A model generated the notes under the pieces. It was not told where the DNA came from, searched no databases, and worked only from the letters and a program-made list of their open reading frames with translations. DNA of 64,000 nucleotides. Origin: Verrucomicrobiaceae bacterium (GTDB lineage: Bacteria > Verrucomicrobiota > Verrucomicrobiia > Verrucomicrobiales > Verrucomicrobiaceae). The DNA lies in NCBI GenBank assembly GCA_027490195.1, contig JAIXYN010000058.1, positions 88,693 through 152,692 on the forward strand, in the 5' to 3' direction. How positions within the stretch are numbered: the first letter of the stretch is position 1; every line of letters begins with the position of its first letter. The position numbers and the translations under genes were made by a program. This document shows, one piece after another, positions 1 to 9,194 of the stretch.

Positions 1-60
1 GGATGTGGCGGCGGCTTTGGCTTTCACAAGGCGGGGACTAATCAGAACGTGTTTCGATGA
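1..60 (+). CDS. 3' end of an unidentified protein (partial)
   Basis: Frame 1 is open from the window edge to TGA at 58-60 and reads as a glycine-rich tail with one Cys and one His (GCGGGFGFHKAG, then TNQNVFR). The codons look like those of neighbouring genes, so this is probably the C-terminus of a gene that begins outside the window. Too little is visible to name a family. A chance open frame of 19 codons cannot be excluded. Confidence 0.3.
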   Translation, partial: GCGGGFGFHKAGTNQNVFR

Positions 61-81
61 CACGCTGAATCATCCAGGCAC

Positions 82-115
82 AAAAAAAGCGGAGCCGCAT
101 GCCGCAGCTCCGCTT
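82..115 (-). terminator. Intrinsic terminator after the YHS/TRASH-like gene
   Basis: Perfect 9-bp inverted repeat (87-95 with 107-115, arms AAGCGGAGC/GCTCCGCTT) around an 11-nt loop. Read on the minus strand it is followed by a run of seven T (82-88). It lies 26 nt past the stop of the gene ending at 141. Confidence 0.75.
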
Positions 116-140
116 GAGGGGTGAAATGAAAAGCTGCCGG

Positions 141-503
141 TTACTGGCGCACTTCCTTGATGTGCTTGTCTGGTGCGGCGTCGAAAGCAGCCTTGCTGGC
201 GGCATCGGCAAAGGCGACCGGACGGGTGTAGGTCACGGTGATGGAAGGGTCGGATTTCTTCTTGCTCAGCGGGCACTGGCCTGCGGTGGCACTGAGGATG
301 TTATTGAGGTAGCCCTTGGGAGCAGCGGTGAACTGGGCTTTGCAGCGGTTGCAGCAGACGGCCACGGTCTTCGTATAGGTGCTGGTGATGGCCGGGCTCG
401 CGGGCTTGCCGGAAATGGGGCAGACCGTGTTCAGCGGTTCGGCGGCAGGGGAAAGGCCAGCCAACAGGCTGAGCGCGGCGATGAGGGTAAGGATGTGTTT
501 CAT
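141..503 (-). CDS. Small exported protein with tandem YHS/TRASH-like cysteine modules
   Basis: 120 residues with a signal peptide (hydrophobic residues 3-19, cleavage near SPAA). Two modules of about 45 residues follow. Each begins Cys-Pro-(I/L)-Ser (C28, C77) and shares a 'thr-tyr-thr' strand. The first continues with a CCxxC cluster (C50, C51, C54); the second has lost those cysteines (AFAD instead). The layout resembles YHS/TRASH-type metal-binding domains, so periplasmic binding of copper or another soft metal is plausible but not shown. The start at ATG 503 was preferred to an upstream one at 548 because the signal peptide begins there. It is followed by its own terminator and sits downstream of the exbB-exbD-TPR operon on the same strand. 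Confidence 0.72.
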   Translation of the reverse strand: MKHILTLIAALSLLAGLSPAAEPLNTVCPISGKPASPAITSTYTKTVAVCCNRCKAQFTAAPKGYLNNILSATAGQCPLSKKKSDPSITVTYTRPVAFADAASKAAFDAAPDKHIKEVRQ

Positions 504-587
504 GATGGGCGTGGTGGAATAAGACGTCAGACCCGAATACGAATTCATGGATTCTCCGCAACTGAAACTTACGAGTTCCCAGATTCC

Positions 588-3074
588 TTACTTCGGCTGA
601 TACTTCGGATAACGCTGCTGAAGCTGCTGCAGCATCTGCTTGGCTTTGACGGAGTCTCCTGCTTTCTCCAACACCTGGGCGGCTTTGTAGAGAGCATTAG
701 GGGTGACGTCTGGGTCGTCGAAGAATTGGCTGGGAACGGCATATTTGGCGGCGCCGTCTTTCCATTTGCTCACGGCGGCATCTTTCTGGCCTTCAGCGGC
801 GAGTTTGTCGCCCTGCGCGGCATAGATGTCGCCTTCCAGGATGAGGAGTTCGGCCTGGAGCCTGCCGTCTTTAACGACTTGGAGCGCGTCCTGGGCCACC
901 TTGTCGGCTTCATCGAAGAGTCCTTTGCCCAGCAAGGCGCTGCCTTTGGTCAGCAGCGCACGTGAGCGGGTGGCGCTGTCGGGTTCAGATTTCAGGAAGT
1001 TGTCCGTGGCCTGAATGCTGGCGTCGTACTGCTGGTTCTGCAGCTGTGCCATGCCGAGGTAGTTCCACACGACAGGCTCGGTGTTTTCCGGGGTTTGCGG
1101 GGTGACGGCGAGTTCGAGGAAACGGGCGGCACGTTTGTAGTCGTCGCTGCTGTAGAGCTTGAGACCGAGCCATTTCAGAATGTTCGGGGGCACTAGGCCG
1201 CCGGGCTTGGACTGCAGGTAGCTATCGATGGTCTTGGCGAGGTTGTCAGCGTTCTGACGTGCGTAGTCGCAGAGGATGATCATCTGGCTCGATTTTTCGA
1301 GGTAGCCTTTGCTGTCGATCTCAATGGAACGGCGCAGGGCGGGCACAGCCTTGTCGTAGATCTTCTGGTCGAAATTGCCCCGACCAATGCCGTAGTAGGC
1401 CTGCGCAGCGGCGGTGGTGGTGGGGAATTTTTTCAGCAACGTTTCAAAGGCGGTGATCATGGCCTTGGGATCCTTTTGCTCCATCGCGATGAAGCCGAGC
1501 TGAAGCCACGAAAGCTCGCAGGCGTCGGATTTGGGGAATTCCTTGGTGACGTGTTCAAAGTCAGCCTTCGCCTTGGGCAGATCGCGAGCTTCGCGGTTCG
1601 CAAGACCACGGCGGGCGTAGGCCTTGGGGAGGAACTCGTGGGCTGGATTCTCGTTAATGAATCGGGTGAAGGTGCCCACGGCCTCCTGATTGCGTCCAGC
1701 CTCACTCTGTGCCCAGCCCATGTTGAAGAGCGTACCTGGGCGCAGTTTTTCGGGCAGCTTTTCGAGGCTGATTTCATTGTAGCTCAGCGACGCCTGTTGG
1801 TAGTCGCCTTTATTGAAGTAAAAATCGGCGCGGATCAGGCGTGCCAGAGAAAGGTATTCATGATCGGCGTGCTTCGGCGCCTGACGTGTGATGAATGCCG
1901 TGGCGAACTCGCCCAGGTCTTTGTCATTCAGCAGGTAAAAACAGTACAGCTTCCAGTATCCAGAACTGAAGGCTTCCTCGGTATCGGCATGATACTGTTC
2001 AATGAGCAGGTACACTTCCACAGCACGGGCATAGCTCTTTCGCATGCGGTAGGCGTGGCCGACGAGCAGCAGCATCTTGGCACGCGCGGCTCCTTGGGGC
2101 AGGACCTCGGAGTTCTTATTGTAGTAGTCGATGACGCCGTCGTAATCGCCCTTGGCATAGAGTGCTTGAATAATGCCAACAAGGGAGATGCCACGGTTTT
2201 GCTCGCTTGTTTCCGGCATGCGCAGCGCCTTTTCAAACATCGCGATGGACTCTTCCGGCTTCTTAAGCTCGGCATAGAGCACTGCCGCGCGGATGCTGGC
2301 CTCGGCGATGATCGCACGGTCGGCGCTGGTCTTGACGAGCTCGTCAAAAATAGGCAAGGCCTCGGTCTTTTTGTCCTGACCGAGGTAGAGGCTGCCGAGC
2401 GTGAGCAGCGACGTTTCGCGGTAAGGGTTGTCCGCTTTCACCGCGATCACACTGGTCAGGGCGGCGGTCTGCTTGGCCTTGTCCCCGACCATTTCGTAGG
2501 CGCGGCTTTTGTTGTAGGCGGCAGCCAGCCGGACGGCAGAGCTCTTGGTTTTGGTTTCAGCAAAGCTGAAAAATTTGGCCGAGTCAGCAAACTTGGAGTC
2601 GTTGAACATCATCGCACCCAGGCGATAGGCGCAGGAGGGGGCTCCCTCGCTTTCTGGGTAGCGGTTCACGACTTCCTCATAAAAACCCGCAGCCTGCTTG
2701 AGCTGGTTTTGCTTCATGTAGCACTCGCCAACGCGGTAGAGTGCATCCGGCACCTGCCTGCCACTGGGATATTGCTGCAGGTACTTCGCATACGACTGCC
2801 CAGCCATGCTCCACTCCTCGCGGTCATACGCCAGCGTGGCAAAGTCGAACATGTCATCATCAGGCCCCTTGGTCTTCGGCTGTGGCGCATCCGGCACAGG
2901 CTGCGCCTTCGGTGGGCTCACAGGAATGGCCTTCGGCACATCATCTTCCACTGGCAGGGCACGCGGTGGGGCGGGTTGCTGCGCCATGGACGAAAACGCC
3001 AGCAGGCAGAAAAGCGCTGGAATGAAACGGGGCGCATGGCTGCGCGAGGCGGTTGGGAACTTCGCGGCGGTCAT
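588..3074 (-). CDS. Exported tetratricopeptide-repeat protein
   Basis: About 828 residues. A signal peptide (hydrophobic FIPALFCLLAF) is followed by a Pro-rich linker and then many TPR-like helical pairs through to the C-terminus, with recurrent A-x-Y-x-x-G/Y-P patterns similar to YbgF/BamD-type outer-membrane TPRs. The start at ATG 3074 is chosen because it lies 1 nt after the exbD stop (3076) and directly precedes the signal peptide; an earlier in-frame start would overlap exbD. It is the last gene of an exbB-exbD-TPR operon. In planctomycetes and verrucomicrobia such TPR proteins often accompany ExbB/ExbD pairs, which suggests a periplasmic partner in energy-coupled envelope transport (inference). 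No enzymatic motif was seen. Confidence 0.85.
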   Translation of the reverse strand: MTAAKFPTASRSHAPRFIPALFCLLAFSSMAQQPAPPRALPVEDDVPKAIPVSPPKAQPVPDAPQPKTKGPDDDMFDFATLAYDREEWSMAGQSYAKYLQQYPSGRQVPDALYRVGECYMKQNQLKQAAGFYEEVVNRYPESEGAPSCAYRLGAMMFNDSKFADSAKFFSFAETKTKSSAVRLAAAYNKSRAYEMVGDKAKQTAALTSVIAVKADNPYRETSLLTLGSLYLGQDKKTEALPIFDELVKTSADRAIIAEASIRAAVLYAELKKPEESIAMFEKALRMPETSEQNRGISLVGIIQALYAKGDYDGVIDYYNKNSEVLPQGAARAKMLLLVGHAYRMRKSYARAVEVYLLIEQYHADTEEAFSSGYWKLYCFYLLNDKDLGEFATAFITRQAPKHADHEYLSLARLIRADFYFNKGDYQQASLSYNEISLEKLPEKLRPGTLFNMGWAQSEAGRNQEAVGTFTRFINENPAHEFLPKAYARRGLANREARDLPKAKADFEHVTKEFPKSDACELSWLQLGFIAMEQKDPKAMITAFETLLKKFPTTTAAAQAYYGIGRGNFDQKIYDKAVPALRRSIEIDSKGYLEKSSQMIILCDYARQNADNLAKTIDSYLQSKPGGLVPPNILKWLGLKLYSSDDYKRAARFLELAVTPQTPENTEPVVWNYLGMAQLQNQQYDASIQATDNFLKSEPDSATRSRALLTKGSALLGKGLFDEADKVAQDALQVVKDGRLQAELLILEGDIYAAQGDKLAAEGQKDAAVSKWKDGAAKYAVPSQFFDDPDVTPNALYKAAQVLEKAGDSVKAKQMLQQLQQRYPKYQPK

Positions 3075-3075
3075 C

Positions 3076-3519
3076 TCACTTGGGCGTGGCAGCAGGTTGG
3101 TCGGCGTCGGGTTTGCGCGTGGCAAAGGCGATGTTCCAGATGCCAGCCTTCTGGCAGGTGTCCAACACGCGGATCACGTTCTGGTAAGGGGTGCCTTCGT
3201 CACCCCGCAGGATCACGGCCTGATCCTTGTAGAGCGAGACGATGTTCTTCAGTTTCACCAGCAGTTCGTCGGTGTTGAATTTCTGGCCGTTGACGAGGAT
3301 CTCGCCGTCTTTTTTGATGTTGATGATGATCTCGCCCACGTTGCGGGTTTCCTTCTCCTTGCCCTCGTCGGCGGCAGGCACGCTTACGTCCATGACCTGC
3401 TCCTCCTTGGCATATTGGAAGGTCACGGCAAAGAAAATGACGAGCAGGAACAGCACGTCCACCAGCGGCGCAAGCTGCATGGGCGAGGGTTCGATGGAAT
3501 GCTGTTTTCTGAAATTCAT
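3076..3519 (-). CDS. exbD: ExbD/TolR-type biopolymer transport protein
   Basis: 147 residues. A short basic cytoplasmic N-terminus is followed by one transmembrane helix (about 17-33) carrying the conserved intramembrane Asp (D21 in LVDVLFLL) that takes part in proton flow in ExbD/TolR. A periplasmic domain of the ExbD fold follows (IIINIKKDGEILVNGQ, then DQAVILRGDEGTPYQNVI). It works with ExbB to couple the proton gradient to a periplasmic partner. The start MNFRKQH at 3519 was chosen over a longer frame because the extra N-terminus is translated dispersed repeat. It lies downstream of exbB across a 141-nt gap containing a large inverted repeat, and 1 nt before the TPR gene. Confidence 0.9.
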   Translation of the reverse strand: MNFRKQHSIEPSPMQLAPLVDVLFLLVIFFAVTFQYAKEEQVMDVSVPAADEGKEKETRNVGEIIINIKKDGEILVNGQKFNTDELLVKLKNIVSLYKDQAVILRGDEGTPYQNVIRVLDTCQKAGIWNIAFATRKPDADQPAATPK

Positions 3520-3543
3520 GTCAGGAAGATTGCGAAGCGGGCC

Positions 3544-3654
3544 AATGACGAAATCAGAATGACGAATGACGAATGTGCCAGCCAATACCGGCAGCACCTT
3601 TTGTCGTTCGAGCTTCGGATTTCATTCGTCATTCCTCATTCTGGTTTCGTCATT
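3544..3654. repeat. 31-bp imperfect inverted repeat between exbB and exbD
   Basis: Arms 3544-3574 and 3624-3654 match at 29 of 31 positions when one is reverse-complemented, with a 49-nt spacer. Each arm is built from short units of the type AATGACGAA / CAGAATGA. The right arm contains the 18-mer CATTCTGGTTTCGTCATT, which recurs exactly in the sulfatase signal peptide (minus strand, 41052-41069). It could fold as a large hairpin in the exbB-exbD transcript. Confidence 0.85.
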
Positions 3655-3660
3655 TTCATT

Positions 3661-4473
3661 CTACTGACCGGAGACGGCGCGTGCGGCACGCTTGTACTGC
3701 ACCGCCAGCAGGGCCATCAGATGGGTCGTCGCAGCTTCCATTTCGGAGATCAGGCGGTTCACCTTGCCGCGGAAGATGGCGTAAAACATCAGGGCGGGAA
3801 TACCAATGACGAGACCCGAGGCCGTGCAGAGCAGGGCTTCGGACACCCCTTGGGCGAGGCCGAGCTGGTTGGAGCCACCGACGCCCTTGCCTGAGATTTC
3901 ATGGAAAGTCGTGATCATGCCCAGCGTCGTGCCGAGCAGGCCGAGCATGGGAGCGATGGCGCCAACGTCTCCCAAGTAGGCGATGCGGGCCAGCAGCAGG
4001 CTGGACTGGCGGTTGCCTTCGGCCTCGGTGACTTCCTTGACCTCTTCAAAGCTCGCGGTCGGGTTGCGCGTGGCGAAGTCGAGCGTCTTTGAGGTAATGC
4101 GTGCGATGCACTCGTTGCGGCGGTTGCACACCGCCAGCAGCCCGAGGTAGTCCTGCTTGCGGATCAGGGCGTCCGCCGAGTTCATGAAGGCATCGCTCAC
4201 CACGGTGCCCTGCCGCACCGTGAAGGCGAACAGCACAATCATGAAAAAAGCGATCATCGATAGGACGATCAGCGGGTAGGCCATCACCCCGGTGCGCTTG
4301 ACGAAACCGTTGAAGGTCAGCACATCGCCATAGGGATTGTCTTCCTCTATGGCGGCGGTGGTCACGGTGACACCAGAAGCGGGAGGCGCAGGCTGCTGGG
4401 CCTGAGCTTTAAGGGTCATCGTGAAGACGAGTGCCACCAGCACGGCTAGGGCGAAGAAGATTTTTCGATGCAT
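3661..4473 (-). CDS. exbB: ExbB/TolQ/MotA-type proton channel protein
   Basis: 270 residues. A cleavable signal (cleavage after LKAQA) is followed by a first transmembrane helix (about 66-86, LIVLSMIAFFMIVLFAF), a cytoplasmic helical loop, and two C-terminal helices in the typical MotA_ExbB block (GDVGAIAPMLGLLGTTLGMI, then ALLCTASGLVIGIPAL). It forms the channel of an ExbB/ExbD complex that harvests the proton gradient. It heads the exbB-exbD-TPR operon. No TonB gene is visible nearby, so the energised partner is unknown; the TPR protein is the obvious candidate. The N-terminal signal peptide on ExbB is a variant common in this phylum. Confidence 0.9.
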   Translation of the reverse strand: MHRKIFFALAVLVALVFTMTLKAQAQQPAPPASGVTVTTAAIEEDNPYGDVLTFNGFVKRTGVMAYPLIVLSMIAFFMIVLFAFTVRQGTVVSDAFMNSADALIRKQDYLGLLAVCNRRNECIARITSKTLDFATRNPTASFEEVKEVTEAEGNRQSSLLLARIAYLGDVGAIAPMLGLLGTTLGMITTFHEISGKGVGGSNQLGLAQGVSEALLCTASGLVIGIPALMFYAIFRGKVNRLISEMEAATTHLMALLAVQYKRAARAVSGQ

Positions 4474-4539
4474 GAGGTAACAACTGTAAACGTGTGCGCC
4501 AGCCTTGCAAGGGGCCGGTGGTTGGCTTTCCTGGCCCGG

Positions 4540-5982
4540 TCAGGCCAGCAATTCCCGCACCACTTTGCACTCGTTCACGCCTGTGAGGCGGAAATCGAGC
4601 CCGGCGTACTTGTAGGTGAACTTTTCGTGATCGAAGCCCAAAATGCGCAGGATTGTGGCGTGCAGATCATGCACATGCACCGGGTTTTCCTGCGCGGCGA
4701 AGCCAAATTCATCGGTCGAGCCATGCGTGTAGCCACCCCGCACCCCACCCCCCGCCAGCCACATGGTGAAGCCGTAGTGGTTGTGGTCGCGGCCGTGCTG
4801 CTTGCCCGCGTTGGCCCCTGGCGACGGCAGTTCCACCGCCGGGGTACGGCCAAATTCGCCCCCCCACATCATCAGGGTGTCATCCCACAGCCCGCGCTGC
4901 TTGAGGTCGCTCATGAACGCGGCCATCGCCCCGTCCGTCTGCTGGCCGAGCTTCCGGTGATCAAGAATTTCGTCGTGATTGTCCCACGGCTGGCCCGCGC
5001 CGGTCCACAGCTGGATGAAGCGCACCCCGCGCTCCAGCAACCGCCGGGCGATCAGGCACTGGCGGCCAAAAGCGTGGTCGCCATACATCTTCCGCATCGA
5101 CTCCGGTTCCTTCATGATGTCAAAGGCGTCCGTGGCCTCCATCTGCATGCGGTAGGCCAGTTCGTAGCTCTGCACGCGGGCCTCGAGCTGCTGGTCGCGG
5201 TCCTGCTGCACCAGATTGCGCTGGTTCAGCTCCTGCAGCAGGTCCAGTTGGCGGCGCTGCTGCTTCAGATCGAGCGAGCCGTTCTTGATGAACTCCACGA
5301 GTTTTTCGACGCGCGTGTCCTCCGTATTAATATAGGCCCCTTGGTAGGCGCTGGGTAGGAAGGCCGACTGCCAGTTCTTCGTCCGCCGCGTCGGCATGCC
5401 GCCGGGGCACATGGCAATGTAGCCGGGCAGATTGTGATTTTCACTGCCCAGACCGTAGGTCACCCACGAGCCCATCGTTGGGCGGTTCAGGCGGCCTTCG
5501 CCGCTGTTCATCAGGCCAAGGGAAGGCTCATGGTTCGGCACGTCCGCGTGCATCGAGCGGATCACGCAGAGGTCATCCGCAAAAGCACCGGTCTTCTCAA
5601 AGATTTCGCTCACCTCGAGGCCGCACTGACCACGCTTGGTAAATTTGAAGGGAGATTTGAAGCCGGCTCCGGTCGGGCGCTCGGTTTTGAGCACGTTCGG
5701 CAGCGCTTTGCCGTCGTATTTGTCCAGCATCGGCTTCGGGTCGAAGGTGTCGACGTGGGACGGCCCGCCGTTCATGAAGAAATGAACCACCCGTTTCGCC
5801 TTCGGCTCAAAGTGCGGACGCTTCACCGCCATCGGGTCCATCGTCGCAGCAGACGCCTGCGGTGTGAACAGTGAGCCGGCCGCCATCGTGCCAAAGCCCA
5901 TGCCGACACGCTGCAGCAGCTCGCGGCGCGTCAAAAACGCATGCTCCAGATTCGGGGCATGATGTGAAAAGATAGAACTCAT
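4540..5982 (-). CDS. DUF1501 family protein (sulfatase-like fold), Tat-type signal
   Basis: 480 residues. The N-terminus has a twin-arginine stretch (TRRELLQRVGMGFGTMAAG), indicating Tat export. The body matches DUF1501 (PF07394): VVHFFMNGGPSHVDTFDPKP near the start, SMHADVPNHEPS, then GGEFGRTP and GRDHNHYGF towards the C-terminus. These are the alkaline-phosphatase/sulfatase-superfamily positions. The biochemical activity is not established. DUF1501 genes normally follow a DUF1549/DUF1553 gene in an operon; here the DUF1553 gene is on the same strand but 5.3 kb upstream, separated by a plus-strand block. The start MSSIFSHH at 5982 was preferred over 6015 because of its distance from the RR motif. 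Confidence 0.9.
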   Translation of the reverse strand: MSSIFSHHAPNLEHAFLTRRELLQRVGMGFGTMAAGSLFTPQASAATMDPMAVKRPHFEPKAKRVVHFFMNGGPSHVDTFDPKPMLDKYDGKALPNVLKTERPTGAGFKSPFKFTKRGQCGLEVSEIFEKTGAFADDLCVIRSMHADVPNHEPSLGLMNSGEGRLNRPTMGSWVTYGLGSENHNLPGYIAMCPGGMPTRRTKNWQSAFLPSAYQGAYINTEDTRVEKLVEFIKNGSLDLKQQRRQLDLLQELNQRNLVQQDRDQQLEARVQSYELAYRMQMEATDAFDIMKEPESMRKMYGDHAFGRQCLIARRLLERGVRFIQLWTGAGQPWDNHDEILDHRKLGQQTDGAMAAFMSDLKQRGLWDDTLMMWGGEFGRTPAVELPSPGANAGKQHGRDHNHYGFTMWLAGGGVRGGYTHGSTDEFGFAAQENPVHVHDLHATILRILGFDHEKFTYKYAGLDFRLTGVNECKVVRELLA

Positions 5983-6122
5983 GGGGGTATGAATGATACG
6001 TCTCGGCAGGGGCATGCTTTCGCTTGATTCCCTGGGCGAGATTTATAGCACAGGAAAGCGCAAAAAAGGAGCGGAAGCTGCTGATTAAAATCCATCCTTT
6101 GCTCGTATCATTTGTCCCCCCA

Positions 6123-9100
6123 ATGTCCCTGAATCCACGCCATTTTGCTCTGGCCGCCTTTGTCGTCGGCTCGTTGTCCCTTCCCGCAGCTCCCGCGTGG
6201 AAGGACGCCGAGGTCGTTTTGAAGGCTAAATGCTACGAGTGCCACAACCCCAAAAAGACCAAGGGCGACGTCGATTTGCAGCAGTTTGCGGCGGATCCAC
6301 AGCTCGCCAAGCATTTTGAAGTGTGGCTCAAAGTCAAAGACACCATCGAAAACGGTGACATGCCGCCGCCAAAAGCGCACCAGATGAGCGACCAGGAGCA
6401 CAAGGCGCTCCTCGGCTGGGTGAATGGCGAACTCGACGCTCTGGCAGCCGCCCAGTCGGGCGATCCCGGCCCCGTGACCATGCGTCGGCTGACGAATGCC
6501 GAGTACGACTACTCCATTCGCGACCTCACCGGACGCGATTACGCCCTCGCCAAAGAATTCCAAACCGATGGCGGCGGTGGTGAAGGCTTCACCAACACGG
6601 GCGACGTGCTTTTCATGAGCCCGACGGCCATCGACAAGTATTTCGCGGCGGCACGCAAGCTCGCAGACTATGCCACCATCATGCCGGGCACCGGCATCGT
6701 GTTTAACTCGGCACGCATCGGCCTTCGAGGGCCGGAGCAGGTCAAAGCACAGGCACAGCAGGGCCTCTATGTGTGGTATCAGCAGAAAGCAGCGCCGCAC
6801 CTGCCGAAGGATGACGAAGACATGCGCGAGGCCGATTACATGCTCGCCTGCTGGAAGCACAAGCACGCCAAGACGCCGCTCGACCAGCTCGCGAAAGAAA
6901 TGAAGCTCAGCATTCACTTCCTGAGCAACTGGTGGAACCTCGTGAACAGCGTGGAGCCGAAAAGCCGTTTCCTCGATCTCACCCGCGTGGCCTGGTGTGA
7001 GCTGCCCGCCGATGAAAAAACGGCGCATGAGCGCATCAAGGCCATTGAGGCGGACAGACTCTCCTGGAACAACCCCAAGCGTCCCGGCAGTGGCATCCAG
7101 CGCCAGCAGCAGGACAGCGACGGCATTCGCCCCTACCCGATGCAGACCTCCGTGAATGGCAAAACGCACGTTCATCTCTGCTTTGGCGACATTGGCGACG
7201 GCAACAAGGGCGACATCGCACTCGTGACCTACATTGAGGTCAGCGTTGGCAAACAGAAGCTCAACTACTTCCATTGGCTGAACCAGACGCTCGATGAAAA
7301 GAAAAAGCTGGCTGCTGCAAACCCACCGCCGCCGAATCTCGACGCGCTGAAGGCCCGCATTGCCGAGCTGGAAAAAATGCGTGCCGCCTATGGAAAGCAC
7401 CCGCAGCCCGGCCGCAAGATCGAGCCACATGTGCTCGCCTTTGCCGCGCCTGCTGTTTTCACCCTGCCGCTGCCGGAAGGTGCACACTGGCTAAAGGTGG
7501 ACACTCGCCTCGACATGGAAAACCCTGAAGTCGATGCAGCCACCATTCAGTGGACCATGACCACCGGGACGCCGCGCGACGTGACCAAGATCATCCCCGG
7601 CGTCCTCACCATCTGGAAACGCGGCACCAAAGCCTCCGCAGAGACGATGAACGACTTCAACAAGATGAAGACCGCCTTCCCGGACATGTTTGAGCGCCGG
7701 CTCGAAGAGGTCGCTAGCAATCTGTACCGCGGCGGCAAGCCCAACTACACCGTTTACTACTTCAGCGACGATCAACTCGGCTCGCTCCTCGGCGAGAAGG
7801 ATAAAAGGTTCCTCGACTACATGAAGAAGGACTGGGGCTACACCGCCACCGGCGGCAACCTCAAACCCCAGCAGCAACAAGAATACAACAGCCTGATGGT
7901 CGGCCACCTGCACTACTTTGCCAGCCTCGCCTGGCGCCGCCCGCTCACGGGTGAAGACAACCGCAAGCTCGACAGCCTCTACTACGACGGCCTCAAGAAG
8001 GACCTCGACCGCGAATCCGCTGCTCGTGAAGTCCTCGTCTTCATCCTTGTCTCGCCGCACTTCCTTTTCAAAGCCGAGACCCTCCCACTCCCTCCAGCTG
8101 CGCCGCCGCCCGGCAGCCCAGCGCTAGCTGCACCCGCCATCGCTAGCAGCAGCGACGTGGCATTGAATGCTCAGCAGCTTGCCGCGCGGCTCTCCTATTT
8201 TCTCTGGGCTTCCACGCCTGACCTTGAGCTCCGTAAAGCCGCCGATGACGGCAGCCTGCTCAAGCCCGAAGTCCTCGCCGCACAGACAAAACGCATGTTG
8301 CGCGATCCGAAGGCCTCCGCGCTTGCCAAAGAGTTCGCCGGCCAGTGGCTCAAGTTCAACGGCTTTGACGAGAAGAGCACCGTCGATGAGAAAAAGTATC
8401 CTGAGTTCACCACCGAACTCCGCAACGACATGCAGCGCGAGACCACCGAGTTCTTCGCGCATCTCGTACGCGATGACCGCAGCGTCGGTGACATCATCGG
8501 TGGCGACTATTCCTTCCTCAACGAGCGCCTCGCCAAATTCTACGGCGTTCCCGGCGTCACCGGCGGTGAATTCCGCGAGGTCAAAGTCGGGCAGCAGCAT
8601 CGCGGCGGTCTGCTTGGCATGGGTGCTATTTTGACGAAGACTTCGCGTCCGAATCGCACAAGTCCCGTGGTGCGCGGTGACTATCTCTATCAGGTCGTGC
8701 TCGGGTTCAGTTCACCGCCGCCACCACCGAATGTTCCCCAGCTTCCTGACAGCGCCGTGAAACCCGCCTCATTGCGCGAAGCCCTCATGATTCACCGCAC
8801 CGATGCCGCCTGCGCCGTCTGTCATGAGCGCATTGATCCCCTCGGCTTCGCGCTCGAAAGCTTCGACCCCATTGGTCGCTTCCGCGTCGCTGATGAGACT
8901 GGTGGCAAGATCGATGATACGGGTGAACTCAAAGACGGCACCAAATTCCAAGGGCTCGCCGGACTGCGTGACTACCTCAAAAAGAACGAAACCAATTTCA
9001 ACGCGCAGTTTTGCCGCAAGCTCCTCGGCTACGCGCTGGGCCGCCAGACAATGCCCAGCGACAAAGCCCTGCTCCTGCACATGCAGGCCGCACTCAAGCA

Positions 9101-9194
9101 GAACAACGGCAAGTTCTCCGCCGCTGTGCTCGACGTCGTCAACAGCCGCCAGTTCCTCAATCGCCGCAGCGAACCCGCCGTGGCTAATAATTAA
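6123..9194 (+). CDS. DUF1587/DUF1592/DUF1595/DUF1588/DUF1585 protein with PSCyt1-like heme-binding motif
   Basis: About 1023 residues with a signal peptide (LAAFVVGSLSLPAAPAW). A haem c-type CxxCH (C37, C40, H41 in KCYECHNP) opens the mature protein. It continues with the DUF1587 block (MRRLTNAEYDYSIRDLTG), then DUF1595/1592 (QLAARLSYFLWASTPDLEL), DUF1588 (second CxxCH in ACAVCHERIDPLGFALE) and DUF1585 at the C-terminus (FCRKLLGYALGRQTMPSDKA). This multi-domain 'planctomycete cytochrome' architecture is typical of the phylum; the function is unknown, possibly periplasmic redox chemistry on polysaccharides (inference). ATG 6123 is used because the signal peptide starts there. It couples to the next gene through a TAATG overlap. 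Confidence 0.92.
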   Translation: MSLNPRHFALAAFVVGSLSLPAAPAWKDAEVVLKAKCYECHNPKKTKGDVDLQQFAADPQLAKHFEVWLKVKDTIENGDMPPPKAHQMSDQEHKALLGWVNGELDALAAAQSGDPGPVTMRRLTNAEYDYSIRDLTGRDYALAKEFQTDGGGGEGFTNTGDVLFMSPTAIDKYFAAARKLADYATIMPGTGIVFNSARIGLRGPEQVKAQAQQGLYVWYQQKAAPHLPKDDEDMREADYMLACWKHKHAKTPLDQLAKEMKLSIHFLSNWWNLVNSVEPKSRFLDLTRVAWCELPADEKTAHERIKAIEADRLSWNNPKRPGSGIQRQQQDSDGIRPYPMQTSVNGKTHVHLCFGDIGDGNKGDIALVTYIEVSVGKQKLNYFHWLNQTLDEKKKLAAANPPPPNLDALKARIAELEKMRAAYGKHPQPGRKIEPHVLAFAAPAVFTLPLPEGAHWLKVDTRLDMENPEVDAATIQWTMTTGTPRDVTKIIPGVLTIWKRGTKASAETMNDFNKMKTAFPDMFERRLEEVASNLYRGGKPNYTVYYFSDDQLGSLLGEKDKRFLDYMKKDWGYTATGGNLKPQQQQEYNSLMVGHLHYFASLAWRRPLTGEDNRKLDSLYYDGLKKDLDRESAAREVLVFILVSPHFLFKAETLPLPPAAPPPGSPALAAPAIASSSDVALNAQQLAARLSYFLWASTPDLELRKAADDGSLLKPEVLAAQTKRMLRDPKASALAKEFAGQWLKFNGFDEKSTVDEKKYPEFTTELRNDMQRETTEFFAHLVRDDRSVGDIIGGDYSFLNERLAKFYGVPGVTGGEFREVKVGQQHRGGLLGMGAILTKTSRPNRTSPVVRGDYLYQVVLGFSSPPPPPNVPQLPDSAVKPASLREALMIHRTDAACAVCHERIDPLGFALESFDPIGRFRVADETGGKIDDTGELKDGTKFQGLAGLRDYLKKNETNFNAQFCRKLLGYALGRQTMPSDKALLLHMQAALKQNNGKFSAAVLDVVNSRQFLNRRSEPAVANN

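Noticed and set aside
1476..3278. Long plus-strand open frame of 600 codons opposite the TPR gene
   Set aside because: It is the antisense shadow of a well-supported TPR gene; composition is Arg/Gly/His-rich with no domain, as is usual for antisense frames in GC-rich DNA. The same holds for 22327-24174, 19464-20381, 57044-58357 and 60624-61880.
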